From Streptomyces sp. NBC_01216 (lineage in GTDB: Bacteria; Actinomycetota; Actinomycetes; Streptomycetales; Streptomycetaceae), in contig NZ_CP108677.1 in the NCBI RefSeq assembly GCF_035994945.1, forward strand, positions 4,340,001 to 4,404,000: a stretch of DNA of 64,000 bases, written 5' to 3'. Below are positions 17,701-26,278 of the stretch, piece after piece (the stretch's first letter is position 1; each line of letters starts with the position of its first letter). Position numbers and translations under genes: made by a program. The notes beneath the pieces were generated by a model. That model did not search any database and was not told the DNA's origin. It saw only the letters and a program-made list of their open reading frames with translations.

Positions 17701-17783
17701 CCGTCGTCAACGGAAAGATCGACTTCCGTTCGAAGAGCGGCACCGTGCATGTGATCGCCGACCTGTTCGGCTACTACATGTAG
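14760..17783 (+). CDS. Secreted S53 (sedolisin/kumamolisin) peptidase with three C-terminal repeats
   Basis: 1007-aa preproprotein. The signal peptide is about residues 1-34, the activation prodomain about 60-195 ('LNVVLEPRDQAALNRF', 'VVGLSSLASF'), and the S53 catalytic domain about 230-625. The catalytic triad is Glu328/Asp332 in 'GAGMETALDVQTIIG' and Ser539 in 'IIGGTSGAAPVWAALL'; the oxyanion Asp412 lies in 'ASGDSGS'. Ca-site residues appear in 'FRDVTTGHNN' and 'YDLATGLGTPN'. From about residue 636 three repeats of about 115-125 aa follow, each starting 'ARVLDTRAG' or 'SRLLDTRSA' and ending 'VADVSGYYS', 'IADVFGYFT' or 'IADLFGYYM'. These look like extracellular beta-sandwich modules. S53 peptidases are acid-active secreted endo- or tripeptidyl-peptidases. 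ATG 14760 is set by the ribosome binding site. A 60-bp hairpin follows. Confidence 0.93.
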   Translation: MGRNAREKAFRWGAATVAALAVTAAGIPAAQAATTEEPGPKRVGSAPKIPRGAVRTADPAAGEKLDLNVVLEPRDQAALNRFVAAVSDPTSPQYRQYLGTGEFAATFGAAPRTVAKVRAELEAKGLTVGELEADGLTLPVTTTVGGAAKAFRTDFDGYRLKDGKKGVANTAAPQFDGATADAVRGVVGLSSLASFEPRNTGARRAARVQKESDGSGTAARQPRLTGTTPALCSGIVDLFADDSDPNYPPMHDKQDYWSARSLASAYNMANQPNVQTGTTVAVYSLENYDPKDIASYQACHGTKVPVTSVKVNGGPTVPAGLDTGAGMETALDVQTIIGLAPQSKILVYQGPNTWDDGTDVFRKIVTENRAKVVSVSWGSCEMNTPTEVMDAENLAFQQAAAQGQTIVAASGDSGSTGCYSDYDGNGVPDQPNSDKLVTDNPASSPYVLGVGGTTMRGSVANQTTWNGSGGGVSRHHAVAADGFQNGRTGPGYGDACVAGPGMKCRQVPDVAAVGDGNTGYPVAFGQDGGQWWWIIGGTSGAAPVWAALLAQADQDLACQANGAVGYVHPALYELPAGAFRDVTTGHNNMTASGNSSGLYQAAAGYDLATGLGTPNGREIVKGLCQAVPRSPATTFHALAPARVLDTRAGVGRAGTAPVGANGTVKLKVTGVGGVPATGVTSVVMNVTVTAPTAPGYLTAYPTGTTRPTASNINWLKGQTNPNLVTVPVGKDGSVDLYAASSGTSHLVADVSGYYSVDEGGSTYVAAGPARVLDTRAGVGRAGTSPVAGKGTLTLTVAGAGGVPASGVTAVVLNVTETAPTSDGYLVVYPSDTSRPTASNINWLKGQTRPNMVVVPVGADGKVKLYNAGGGTVHLIADVFGYFTDETAGVSFHTAGPSRLLDTRSALGTGSTAPLGAGTNLVLDLNDGHTLANAKAVVLNVTITAPSTAGFLTVWPDGTSLPTASNLNWTAGQTTANLVTVPVVNGKIDFRSKSGTVHVIADLFGYYM

Positions 17784-17793
17784 GACGCCCCGG

Positions 17794-17853
17794 CGTCACG
17801 AAGGAGGCCCCGCCCCACCGCGTAAGCGGTGGGGCGGGGCCTCCTTCGTGACG
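17794..17853. terminator. Bidirectional terminator with perfect 28-bp stem
   Basis: Perfect inverted repeat: 28-bp arms (17794-17821 and 17826-17853) around the loop GTAA, 10 bp after the S53 peptidase stop and before the converging PBP gene. The adjoining palindrome GGGGCCCGGCGCCGGGCCCC (17853-17872) shares its last base. Confidence 0.9.
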
Positions 17854-18014
17854 GGGCCCGGCGCCGGGCCCCGTACGGTCAGGCGTCGCGCGGTGCCTGA
17901 CCGATGCCGGCGGCCTTCGGCGCCGCCGTGGGGACCACGGGACCGTCGGCCCCGCCACGTACGAGGCTCCCGTGCCGCCGCCACGCGAGGTGCTCCGTGG
18001 GGCGGGGGAGGCGG

Positions 18015-19649
18015 TCACCGGGCGTTGAGGACCTGCGCCACGATCGGGCCCGCGGCGGTACCGCCGTGCCCGCCGGCCTGGACGACCGCCGCCGCGGCGA
18101 GGTCGTCGGCGAAGCCGGTGAACCAGCTGTTGGAGGTCTCCTGCCCGCCCACCTCGGCCGAGCCGGTCTTCGCGCCCTTGTCGCCGCGGACCGAGGCCAT
18201 CGCCTTCGCGCCGGTGCCGCCGGTGGCCGTCAGGCGCATCATGTCGCGCAACTGGCGGGCCACCGAGAGGGGCAGGGACCGCCGGGCGGTGGCGATGGGC
18301 CGGTCGTCCAGGCCCTTGCTCACGAGGACCGGCTGCCGGAAGGTCCCGTCCTTGGCGGTGGCGGTGATCGAGGCCATGTTGAGCGCGTTCATCTGCACGG
18401 TGCCCTGCCCGATGTACTGGGCGGCGGCCTCGCCGCCCGTCTCGGCGGGGATGCTGCCGTCGTAGCTGTCCACGCCCGTCTGCCAGTCCAGGCCGATCCC
18501 GAAGACCTCCTCGGCCTCCTTGCCCAGCGCCGCGTCGTCGTGGACGTCGTCGATCTTCTTGATGAAGGCGGTGTTGCAGGACTGCGCGAAGCTCCGCGAG
18601 AAGGGCACGTCGCCGAGCGCGAAGTGGTCCAGGTTGTGGAAGCTCCGGCCGTAGTACATCGCGTCGCGCGGGCACTCGGTGGGCCGGTCGGCCTTCACCA
18701 GGCCCTTCTCCAGGAGCAGGGCCGCGGTGACGATCTTCAGGGTGGAGCCGGGGGCCTGCTTGCCGAGGAAGGCCGTGTTGTAGCCGGTGGCGGGGTTGTT
18801 GGCGACGGCCCGGATCTCGCCCGTGGACGGCTTCACCGCGACCACCGAGGACTGCGCGTGCTGCCGTACCGCCCGCTCGGCCGCGGCCTGCACGCCGGCG
18901 TCGATGGTCGTCTTCAGCAGTCCGGGCTCGCCCTCGCGGAGCGTCAGCAGGGTGGAGTCGGGGACGTTCTCGTCGCGGGACTCCAGCCAGGTCTCGACGC
19001 CCGTGGTGCCGCCGGCCGCGGCGCCGTACTTCTCGCGGAGCTTGTCGAGGAGCGGGCCGAGCGAGGGGTACTTCTCCTTGGTCAGTTCGACGCCCTCGCG
19101 GTCGACGGTCCTGACGGCGGCGGCCTTCGCGGTGCCCGTGCGCAGCCGGGTCTCCGCGGTCAGCCTCGGATGCAGGACGGAGGGTTTCCAGTCGACCAGG
19201 GGCCGCCCGGTGCTCAGCCCCCGGACGACGGTCAGCCGTGAGGCGTAGGTCCAGGACTTCGACCGGCCCTCGTACGTCACGGTGGCGTCGACCGTGAACG
19301 GGACGGTGGTGCCCTCGGGCTCGCCCGGGGTGATGACCGCCTTGGAGACCAGCGCGCCCTCGCGGTAGTCGAGCACGGCCGGGCCGGCCGCGACGGGGTC
19401 GTTGGTCAGCTGTGCCGCCCGGTCCGATTCCCCGGCCGCCCAGGCGGCGAGGAAGCTCTCCGCCGTGGAGGCGATCTCGTCGGCCCCGAGACGGCCGGAT
19501 CGTTTCTCCTCGGAACCGGATTTCGACGACAGGCCGGAATCGTTTCCCCCGGTTATTCCGGACCAGAGATTATAGCCGCCGTATCCGACGCCGCTCGCCA
19601 CCACGGCGAACACCCCTCCGACGATCGCGACCTTGGCTCCACTGCGCAT
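18015..19649 (-). CDS. Penicillin-binding protein (transpeptidase), MecA_N-type N-terminus
   Basis: 544-aa class B-like PBP. An uncleaved N-terminal membrane anchor ('VAIVGGVFAVVASGVGYGGY') is followed by an NTF2-like/MecA_N domain (about 55-175), a dimerization region, and a transpeptidase domain (about 255-540). Active-site motifs are S302-T-L-K305 ('PGSTLKIVTA'), S357-C-N ('AQSCNTAFI') and K494-T-G ('GAKTGSAEV'). It cross-links peptidoglycan outside the membrane. ATG 19649 (MRSGAKVAI) follows GGGGAGGGG at about 9 bases. It lies near the ssgE-like and rpf genes; a role in sporulation-stage wall synthesis is possible but not shown by sequence. Confidence 0.93.
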   Translation of the reverse strand: MRSGAKVAIVGGVFAVVASGVGYGGYNLWSGITGGNDSGLSSKSGSEEKRSGRLGADEIASTAESFLAAWAAGESDRAAQLTNDPVAAGPAVLDYREGALVSKAVITPGEPEGTTVPFTVDATVTYEGRSKSWTYASRLTVVRGLSTGRPLVDWKPSVLHPRLTAETRLRTGTAKAAAVRTVDREGVELTKEKYPSLGPLLDKLREKYGAAAGGTTGVETWLESRDENVPDSTLLTLREGEPGLLKTTIDAGVQAAAERAVRQHAQSSVVAVKPSTGEIRAVANNPATGYNTAFLGKQAPGSTLKIVTAALLLEKGLVKADRPTECPRDAMYYGRSFHNLDHFALGDVPFSRSFAQSCNTAFIKKIDDVHDDAALGKEAEEVFGIGLDWQTGVDSYDGSIPAETGGEAAAQYIGQGTVQMNALNMASITATAKDGTFRQPVLVSKGLDDRPIATARRSLPLSVARQLRDMMRLTATGGTGAKAMASVRGDKGAKTGSAEVGGQETSNSWFTGFADDLAAAAVVQAGGHGGTAAGPIVAQVLNAR

Positions 19650-19837
19650 GACTGCGAATCCCCTCCCCAGGTGGTCGCCGCAGTCAACCATCGGCCCGGT
19701 CCGCGTGTCGAGCGGGATCCGGTCACACAGGAACCCCCGAGGCCGGTCGTGGCGCGGGCTCCGCCTCCCTTCTCGCGCCTCGCCCGCGCGGCGCCGAGGG
19801 TTTGCGGGGAATCAAGGTCCCGCTTCCCCGTAAGCCC

Positions 19838-21598
19838 TCAGATCCAGGTGTCCAGCCACATCCTGTTCCGCCACTGGTCCATCGGAATCGCCGTTCCGGT
19901 GTACAGCGGCCAGAAATACACGAAATTCCAGATGATGAGGAGAACCAGCACCCCGGCACCGGCCGCGCCGAATGTCCGGCGCCTTTCCGAGGAGCCCGGC
20001 GGTCCGATGATCGCGCCGATCATCATCGTCACCGCGAGGCACAGGAAAGGCACGAACACCACCGCGTAGAAGAGGAAGATGGTGCGTTCCTGGTAGAGGA
20101 ACCACGGCAACCAGCCCGCCGCGATCCCGCAGGCGATCGCGCCCGCCCGCCAGTCCCGGCGGAAGAACCAGCGCCACAGCACGTAGAGGATCGCGAAGCA
20201 GGCCGCCCACCACAGCAACGGCGTGCCGATGGCCAGGACCTCCTGCGCGCACTTCTCCGTCGCGGTCGGGGGACAGCCGGCCTCACCGGGCGCCGGACTC
20301 TCGTAGAAGTACGAGACGGGGCGCCCCAGGACGATCCAGCTCCACGGGTTCGACTGGTACGTGTGGTGCGAGGTCAGGTGCACGTGGAACTGGTAGACCT
20401 CGCTCTCGTAGTGCCACAGGCTCCGCAGCCACTCCGGCAGCCACGACCAGAAGCCGCCCCCGTTCACCTTGTCCTGCTCGGCCGCCCAGTGACGGAAGTA
20501 CCCCTTGTCCGTGCTGATCCAGCCCGTCCAGGTGGCCAGGTAGGTCAGCACCGAGACCGGGACCACCGAGACGAAGGCCGGAAGCAGATCCCGGCGGGCC
20601 ACCGCCGCGTACGGGCGGAACGCTCCGGCCGTACGCCGGGCGCCCGCGTCCCACAACACCGCCATCAGGCCGAACGCGGCCATGACGTAGAGCCCGTTCC
20701 ACTTCGTCGCGAACGCCAGGCCCAGCATCACCCCGCCCGCCAGCCGCCACGGCCGCAGACCCAGCCGCAGGGTCGCCGCGACCGTGTCGTCGGGGCGCAG
20801 CACCCCTTCCTCGTCCTCCGGCAGGGCAGCGGCCAGCCGGAGGCGCGCCCAGTCGCGGTCGATCAGGAGACAGCCGAAGGCGCCGAGCACGAAGAACATC
20901 AGCACCTGGTCGAGCAGCGCCGTGCGGCTCATCACGAAGTGCAGGCCGTCCACGGCGAGCAGCGTTCCCGCCAGACAGCCGAGGAACGTCGAACGGAACA
21001 GCCGGCGGCCGATCCGGCAGAGCATCAGCACCGACAGCGTGCCGAGCAGAGCCACCATGAACCGCCAGCCGAAGGGCGTGAAGTCGAAGATCTTCTCGCC
21101 CAGGCCGATGACCCACTTGCCCATCGGCGGGTGCACCACGTAGCCGGGATCCGTCGGCACGATCACGCTCGACGGATCGCTCAGGATCGTCTTGTCGATG
21201 TCCTTCGGCCAGGCCCCCTCGTACCCCTGGTTGATCAGGGCCCAGGAGTCCTTGGCGTAGTACGTCTCGTCGAATATCACCGCGTGCGGCTTGCCCAGGT
21301 TCCAGAACCGGAGCAGCCCGGCGAAGGCCGCGACCAGCAGCGGGCCGCCCCAGGCCGACAGCCGCCACAGCCGCTCGCCCGCGCCCGGTGACACCCCGAG
21401 CAGCGCCCACAGCCCCTGCGAGGGCCGGGTGTACGGCGGCACGAGGCGCTCCCGCAGCCCCGGCCCCTTCGCCCCGCGTGCCGGGGGTGTGTAGCCGAAG
21501 CGCCGCAGACGGTGCTGCCATGCCGGCGTCGTCGAGACCGATGAGGGCTCTTCCACGGCGCGTTGACCCTCCGGGGCCTCAGGTGCGGTACTGGTCAC
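19838..21598 (-). CDS. Dolichyl-phosphate-mannose-type protein O-mannosyltransferase (PMT)
   Basis: 586-aa polytopic GT39 glycosyltransferase. Family hallmarks are 'WNLGKPHAVIFDETYYAKDS' (first extracytoplasmic loop with the essential Asp-Glu), 'VHPPMGKWVIGLGEKIF', 'GLHFVMSRTALLDQVLMFFV', and the late 'WSWIVLGRPVSYFYESP'. It transfers mannose from polyprenyl-phosphate-mannose to Ser/Thr of Sec-exported proteins. Thr-rich secreted products such as the DUF3494 tail are plausible substrates (inference). GTG 21598 (VTSTAPEAPEG) is preferred; upstream codons in frame are not family-like and would run into the divergent rsmI start. The 62 bp to rsmI hold both promoters. Confidence 0.92.
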   Translation of the reverse strand: MTSTAPEAPEGQRAVEEPSSVSTTPAWQHRLRRFGYTPPARGAKGPGLRERLVPPYTRPSQGLWALLGVSPGAGERLWRLSAWGGPLLVAAFAGLLRFWNLGKPHAVIFDETYYAKDSWALINQGYEGAWPKDIDKTILSDPSSVIVPTDPGYVVHPPMGKWVIGLGEKIFDFTPFGWRFMVALLGTLSVLMLCRIGRRLFRSTFLGCLAGTLLAVDGLHFVMSRTALLDQVLMFFVLGAFGCLLIDRDWARLRLAAALPEDEEGVLRPDDTVAATLRLGLRPWRLAGGVMLGLAFATKWNGLYVMAAFGLMAVLWDAGARRTAGAFRPYAAVARRDLLPAFVSVVPVSVLTYLATWTGWISTDKGYFRHWAAEQDKVNGGGFWSWLPEWLRSLWHYESEVYQFHVHLTSHHTYQSNPWSWIVLGRPVSYFYESPAPGEAGCPPTATEKCAQEVLAIGTPLLWWAACFAILYVLWRWFFRRDWRAGAIACGIAAGWLPWFLYQERTIFLFYAVVFVPFLCLAVTMMIGAIIGPPGSSERRRTFGAAGAGVLVLLIIWNFVYFWPLYTGTAIPMDQWRNRMWLDTWI

Positions 21599-21660
21599 GG
21601 CGCCATCGTAGGGAACGTGTCTGTGCGAGTCGCCTCCGAAGGGCTGCGAGGATGGGCCAT

Positions 21661-22551
21661 GTGACAGGAACGGTGACCGGAACGCTCGTACTCGCAGGCA
21701 CTCCCATCGGTGACATCGCGGACGCCCCGCCACGGCTCGCCGCCGAACTCCAGGCGGCCGACATCGTGGCCGCGGAGGACACCCGCAGGCTGCGCGGCCT
21801 GACCCGCGCCCTCGGGGTACACACCTCCGGGCGCGTCGTCTCCTACTTCGAGGGCAACGAGGCCGCCCGCACGCCCGAGCTGGTCGAGGCGCTCGCCGGC
21901 GGTGCCCGGGTCCTGCTCGTCACCGACGCCGGCATGCCCTCCGTCTCCGACCCGGGGTACCGGCTGGTCGCCGCCGCGGTGGAGCGGGACATCAAGGTCA
22001 CCGCCGTCCCCGGCCCCTCCGCCGTACTCACCGCGCTCGCCCTGTCCGGGCTGCCCGTGGACCGGTTCTGCTTCGAGGGCTTCCTGCCCCGCAAGGCCGG
22101 TGAGCGGCTCGGCCGGCTCCGTGAGGTCGCCGGGGAGCGCCGGACCCTCGTCTACTTCGAGGCCCCGCACCGGCTCGACGACACCCTCGCCGCGATGGCC
22201 GAGGTCTTCGGGGCGGAGCGCCGTGCCGCCGTCTGCCGTGAGCTGACCAAGACGTACGAGGAGGTCAGGCGCGGCGGTCTCGGGGAGCTCGCGGCGTGGG
22301 CGGCCGAAGGCGTCCGGGGTGAGATCACCGTGGTCGTCGAGGGTGCCCCGGAGACCGGGCCGGCGGAGTTCGGAGCCGAGGAGCTGGTGCGCAGGGTGCG
22401 GGTGCGGGAGGAGGCGGGGGAGCGGCGCAAGGAGGCCATCGCCGCCGTCGCCGCGGAGGCGGGGCTTCCCAAGCGGGAGGTGTTCGATGCCGTCGTCGCG
22501 GCAAAGAACGCGGCTGCGCAGAGCCCCGTGAACGGTAAAGGACTATCGTGA
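21661..22551 (+). CDS. rsmI: 16S rRNA (cytidine1402-2'-O)-methyltransferase
   Basis: 296-aa RsmI of the tetrapyrrole-methylase fold. Clear motifs are 'LVLAGTPIGDIADAPPR', 'ADIVAAEDTRRLRGL', 'VLLVTDAGMPSVSDPGYRLV', 'VPGPSAVLTALALSGLP', 'FEGFLPRKAGER' and 'LVYFEAPHRLDDTLAAMAEV'. With RsmH it methylates C1402 in the ribosomal P-site. GTG 21661 has GAGG 9 bases upstream; ATG 21652 in frame is an alternative with poor spacing. It is divergent from the PMT gene, a common pairing in actinobacteria. Confidence 0.95.
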   Translation: MTGTVTGTLVLAGTPIGDIADAPPRLAAELQAADIVAAEDTRRLRGLTRALGVHTSGRVVSYFEGNEAARTPELVEALAGGARVLLVTDAGMPSVSDPGYRLVAAAVERDIKVTAVPGPSAVLTALALSGLPVDRFCFEGFLPRKAGERLGRLREVAGERRTLVYFEAPHRLDDTLAAMAEVFGAERRAAVCRELTKTYEEVRRGGLGELAAWAAEGVRGEITVVVEGAPETGPAEFGAEELVRRVRVREEAGERRKEAIAAVAAEAGLPKREVFDAVVAAKNAAAQSPVNGKGLS

Positions 22552-22662
22552 AAGGCAAAGCGAAACCCGCGCGGCGGGCCCGCTGAGGGCCTCAGGGCAA
22601 GGGAAGACCAAAGAGCCTTCCATTGTTGCACCGGCGCTGATGCGCTCCGGCCCTGAAAGGCG

Positions 22663-22679
22663 TCCACTGGATCAGTGGA
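22663..22679. promoter_or_regulatory. Perfect inverted repeat next to a ribosome binding site
   Basis: TCCACTG-GAT-CAGTGGA, 7-bp perfect arms, directly abutting the GAGGAG ribosome binding site (22680-22685) of the zinc-ribbon gene. It could be an operator or a leader hairpin that affects translation. Confidence 0.45.
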
Positions 22680-22690
22680 GAGGAGCTGGC

Positions 22691-23122
22691 ATGAGTGAGA
22701 TCACCGGCACCGGCGCACCCGTCGCGCACGAGGCGTACGCCTTCGCCTGCATGCGCTGCGGATACGGCTGGGAGCAGGAGTACGACATCGAGCACCATGT
22801 CGACGCGACCGGTCAGACAATGGTCGTCTACAAGGCGGGCGGCGCACGCGTACCGTCCCCGCTGTCCAGCCCGACCTGCATGAACTGCGGCGGGCACGTC
22901 GTCCGCATCATGCGGGCCGGACAGGTTTCCTCGGTCCTCGACCTGATGGCCGCGACCGAACAGCACCGGCGCGGAGCCCGGGCGACGAAGCCGGTGTCGC
23001 CGGCCGGACCCATCGGACAGGAACTCACCGAAGGCCCCACCGAGGAGAACGCGCGCCCCGAGAAGCCCGACCACCACTGGCACCTCTCGGACCTGCTGCA
23101 CCCCTTCCAGCACCGTAAGTGA
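22691..23122 (+). CDS. Conserved hypothetical zinc-ribbon protein
   Basis: 143-aa soluble protein. Two Cys pairs 'FACMRCGYGW' and 'TCMNCGGHVVRI' about 44 residues apart form a probable rubredoxin-like zinc ribbon. The C-terminal third is charged and ends in a His-rich tail ('PEKPDHHWHLSDLLHPFQHR'). I recognise it as a conserved Streptomyces protein of unknown function. ATG 22691 has GAGAGGAG upstream. It lies between rsmI and tatD but with its own leader and inverted repeat, so it is probably transcribed separately. Confidence 0.8.
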   Translation: MSEITGTGAPVAHEAYAFACMRCGYGWEQEYDIEHHVDATGQTMVVYKAGGARVPSPLSSPTCMNCGGHVVRIMRAGQVSSVLDLMAATEQHRRGARATKPVSPAGPIGQELTEGPTEENARPEKPDHHWHLSDLLHPFQHRK

Positions 23123-23195
23123 GCCACCCCGTCGCGCCCGGACGCCCGGCCCCGGGCCACTCTCCGACCGTCCGGCCCCTCGTACCATCGGGGCC

Positions 23196-24095
23196 ATGAG
23201 TTCCAAGGACACCCCGCCGCCGCTGCCCGAGCCCCTTCCGGTGCCGGTGGCGGACTCCCACACCCATCTGGACATGCAGTCCGGCACCGTCGAGGAGGCC
23301 CTGACCAAGGCCGCCGCCGTGGGGGTCACGACCGTCGTCCAGGTCGGCTGCGACCTCAAGGGCTCACAGTGGGCCGCCGAGACCGCCGCCGCCCACGAGC
23401 AGGTGCACGCGGCCGTCGCCCTGCACCCGAACGAGGCCCCCCGGATCGTCCTCGGGGTGCCGGAGGACCCCTCCATGCCCGCCGGGACGGACGCCGGCCC
23501 GTCCCGCCGCGCGGCCCGCGAGGCCGGCGGCGACGCGGCACTCGAGGAGGCGCTCGCCGAGATCGACCGGCTGGCTTCCCTTCCGCACGTCCGGGCCGTC
23601 GGGGAGACCGGACTGGACTGCTTCCGCACCGGCCCCGAGGGCATGGCCGCCCAGGAACGCTCCTTCCGCGCCCACATCGAGATCGCCAAGCGGCACGGCA
23701 AGGCGCTCGTGATCCACGACCGGGACGCCCACGCCGACGTGCTGCGGGTCCTCGAGGAGGAGGGCGCGCCGGAGCGGACCGTCTTCCACTGCTACTCCGG
23801 TGACGCCGAGATGGCCCGGATCTGCGGGGCCAGGGGCTACTACCTGTCCTTCGCCGGGAACATGACCTTCAAGAACGCCCAGCCGCTGCGCGACGCCCTC
23901 GCCGTCGCCCCGCTGGAACGCGTGCTGGTCGAGACGGACGCCCCCTTCCTCACCCCCGCCCCGTACCGAGGCCGCCCCAACGCGCCCTACCTGATCCCCG
24001 TCACCGTCCGCGCCATGGCCGCCGTGCGCGGTATCGGCGAGGAGGAGCTCTGCGAAGCCCTCGCCCACAACACCGCGCAGGCATTCGACTACTGA
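23196..24095 (+). CDS. TatD-family metal-dependent hydrolase/DNase
   Basis: 299-aa TatD-like TIM-barrel protein. Metal ligands appear in 'VADSHTHLDMQSG' (H-x-H), 'AVGETGLDCFR' (Glu), 'LVIHDRDAHAD' (His), 'FHCYSGDAEMARI' (His) and 'VETDAPFLTPAPYRGRPNAP' (Asp). TatD enzymes are 3'-5' exonucleases or DNA-repair hydrolases. An insertion at about residues 85-115 ('PEDPSMPAGTDAGPSRRAAR') is longer than in E. coli TatD. The gene often sits beside the rpf-rsmA-ispE operon in actinobacteria, as here. Confidence 0.9.
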   Translation: MSSKDTPPPLPEPLPVPVADSHTHLDMQSGTVEEALTKAAAVGVTTVVQVGCDLKGSQWAAETAAAHEQVHAAVALHPNEAPRIVLGVPEDPSMPAGTDAGPSRRAAREAGGDAALEEALAEIDRLASLPHVRAVGETGLDCFRTGPEGMAAQERSFRAHIEIAKRHGKALVIHDRDAHADVLRVLEEEGAPERTVFHCYSGDAEMARICGARGYYLSFAGNMTFKNAQPLRDALAVAPLERVLVETDAPFLTPAPYRGRPNAPYLIPVTVRAMAAVRGIGEEELCEALAHNTAQAFDY

Positions 24096-24167
24096 TCCAT
24101 AATGGTTACGTCACGCAGTCGAGTAGTCATCGAGAGTCACCACCCTCCGGGATAGGGTCCCGGCCTC

Positions 24168-25421
24168 GTGAGCACTTCCCAGGGCGGTCACCGCGCCCTA
24201 CGCGGGCAGCCGGCGGGCACACCGCCCCTCCGGCAGCAGACCCCGGCCACGCCGCCCGTCGTCCCGGGGCAGGCCGGCCGGGCCCCGGCCCGGCGGGCCG
24301 CACGCCGCCGCCGGACGTCCCCCTTCGCCGTCCAGGGCCTGCGGCGCATCGTCCCGCAGGCCCTCGTCGTCGCGTTCCTGGCCGGCGGCACCAGCGCCTT
24401 CGTCGCCGACGACAAGACCGTCCGGCTCTCCGTCGACGGCGTCCCGCGTACCCTGCACACCTTCGCCGACGACGTGGGCGAGCTCCTCGCCCACGAGGGT
24501 CTGGCGATCGGGGCGCACGACCTCGTCGCCCCCGCCCCCGACGGCCGGCTGACGAGCGGCGTCGACGTCGTCGTCCGCTACGGCCGGCTCGTGCGGCTGA
24601 CCCTCGACGGGCAGCGCCGCGAAGTCTGGACCACCGCCAGGACCGTCGACGACGTCCTGCGCCGGCTCGGCGTCCGCGCCGAGGGCGCCTACCTCTCCGT
24701 CTCCCGCTCGACCACCGTCTCCCGCCACGGCCTCGCCCTCGACGTCCGCACCGAACGGACGGTCACCCTCCTCGCCGACGGCCGCGAGCGCGTCCTGCGC
24801 ACCAACGCCGCCACCGTCCGCGAGGCCGTCGAGGAGGCCGGCATCACGCTCTCCGGCCAGGACACCACCTCCGTGCCGCTCGACTCCTTCCCGGGTGACG
24901 GCCAGACGATCACCGTCCTGCGCGTCACCGGCACCCGGGAGGTCCGCGAGGAACCGGTCCCGTACGCCGTCGAGCGGACCCGCGACCCCCGGCTGTTCGC
25001 CGGCACCGAGGTCGTCGAACGGCAGGGCCGGGCGGGCGTGCGCCGCGTCGTCTACGCGCTGCGGACCGTCGACGGCGTCCCGCAGCGCCCGCGGCGGATC
25101 GGCGAGGAGATCGTCCGCGAACCCGTGACCAGGAAGGTCCGGGTCGGCATCCGGCGACCGCCCTCCTCGGTGGCCGGAGCCGACGGCCTCGATTGGGGCG
25201 CGCTGGCCGCGTGCGAGTCCGGCGGCCGGCCCGACGCCGTCGATCCGTCGGGCACCTACGGCGGGCTGTACCAGTTCGATCCCGCCACCTGGCGCGCGCT
25301 CGGCGGCAGCGGCGCCGCCCAGAACGCGCCGGCCACGGAACAGACGTACCGGGCGAAGAAGCTCTACGTGCAGCGGGGGGCGAGTCCCTGGCCCCACTGC
25401 GGCCGTAGGCTGTACCGGTGA
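24168..25421 (+). CDS. Resuscitation-promoting factor RpfB-like lytic transglycosylase
   Basis: 417-aa secreted or membrane-anchored protein. An N-terminal Arg/Pro-rich cytoplasmic tail leads to a membrane helix at about 62-80. Three DUF348 repeats (about 84-125, 142-185, 197-235) and a G5 domain (about 248-322) precede a C-terminal Rpf lysozyme-like domain (about 335-417) with the catalytic Glu in '[20 protein letters not shown]' and '[17 protein letters not shown]'. It cleaves peptidoglycan during spore germination and regrowth. GTG 24168 lies 9-10 bases after a GATAGGGT hexamer, so the mRNA may be leaderless. Its stop overlaps the rsmA start (GTGA). Confidence 0.93.
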   Translation: MSTSQGGHRALRGQPAGTPPLRQQTPATPPVVPGQAGRAPARRAARRRRTSPFAVQGLRRIVPQALVVAFLAGGTSAFVADDKTVRLSVDGVPRTLHTFADDVGELLAHEGLAIGAHDLVAPAPDGRLTSGVDVVVRYGRLVRLTLDGQRREVWTTARTVDDVLRRLGVRAEGAYLSVSRSTTVSRHGLALDVRTERTVTLLADGRERVLRTNAATVREAVEEAGITLSGQDTTSVPLDSFPGDGQTITVLRVTGTREVREEPVPYAVERTRDPRLFAGTEVVERQGRAGVRRVVYALRTVDGVPQRPRRIGEEIVREPVTRKVRVGIRRPPSSVAGADGLDWGALAACESGGRPDAVDPSGTYGGLYQFDPATWRALGGSGAAQNAPATEQTYRAKKLYVQRGASPWPHCGRRLYR

Positions 25422-26278
25422 GCAACACCGATCCCGACGCCCTCCTCGGCCCCGCCGACATCCGCGAACTGGCGGCGGCGCTTGGCGTCCGCCCGACCAA
25501 ACAGCGCGGCCAGAACTTCGTCATCGACGCCAACACGGTCCGGCGGATCGTCCGCACGGCCGACGTGCGCCCCGACGACGTGGTCGTGGAGGTGGGACCG
25601 GGACTCGGGTCCCTCACCCTGGCCCTGCTGGAGGCCGCGGACCGGGTGACGGCCGTCGAGATCGACGACGTCCTCGCCGGCGCGCTGCCCGCGACGATCG
25701 CGGCCCGGATGCCCGGCCGGAAGGACCGCTTCGCGCTCGTGCACTCCGACGCGATGCACGTCCGGGAGCTGCCGGGCCCGCCGCCGACGGCGCTGGTCGC
25801 CAACCTGCCCTACAACGTGGCCGTCCCGGTCCTGCTGCACATGCTGGACCGCTTCCCGACGATCGAGCGGACCCTGGTCATGGTCCAGGCCGAGGTCGCC
25901 GACCGGCTCGCCGCCCGGCCCGGGAACAAGGTCTACGGCGTGCCCTCGGTCAAGGCCAACTGGTACGCCGAGGTCAAGCGGGCCGGCGCGATCGGCCGGA
26001 ACGTCTTCTGGCCGGCCCCGAACGTCGACTCCGGACTGGTCTCCCTGGTCCGCCGGACCGAACCGGTCGCCACCACCGCGTCCAAGGCCGAGGTCTTCGC
26101 GGTCGTGGACGCGGCCTTCGCCCAGCGCCGCAAGACCCTGCGGGCCGCGCTGGCCGGCTGGGCCGGCTCGCCCGCCGCGGCCGAGGAGGCCCTGGTGGCG
26201 GCGGGCGTCTCGCCGCAGGCCCGCGGCGAGGCACTGACGGTGGAGCAGTTCGCGCGGATCGCGGAGGCGAAGAAGTGA
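25418..26278 (+). CDS. rsmA: 16S rRNA (adenine1518-N6/adenine1519-N6) dimethyltransferase
   Basis: 286-aa KsgA/RsmA. SAM-binding motifs are '[20 protein letters not shown]', '[20 protein letters not shown]' and '[10 protein letters not shown]'; the catalytic '[17 protein letters not shown]' holds the NLPY motif. The C-terminal helical domain contains '[15 protein letters not shown]'. GTG 25418 overlaps the rpf stop and its own stop overlaps ispE, so the three genes are translationally coupled. Confidence 0.96.
   Translation: MSNTDPDALLGPADIRELAAALGVRPTKQRGQNFVIDANTVRRIVRTADVRPDDVVVEVGPGLGSLTLALLEAADRVTAVEIDDVLAGALPATIAARMPGRKDRFALVHSDAMHVRELPGPPPTALVANLPYNVAVPVLLHMLDRFPTIERTLVMVQAEVADRLAARPGNKVYGVPSVKANWYAEVKRAGAIGRNVFWPAPNVDSGLVSLVRRTEPVATTASKAEVFAVVDAAFAQRRKTLRAALAGWAGSPAAAEEALVAAGVSPQARGEALTVEQFARIAEAKK

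Noticed and set aside
14667..17750. 1027-codon minus-strand open frame
   Set aside because: Exact antisense of the S53 peptidase, with Gly/Asp/Arg low-complexity translation and no ribosome binding site.
24096..24167. Cyclic-di-AMP (ydaO-type) riboswitch upstream of the rpf gene
   Set aside because: Some Streptomyces rpf genes have one, but this leader is only 72 bp and probably near-leaderless.
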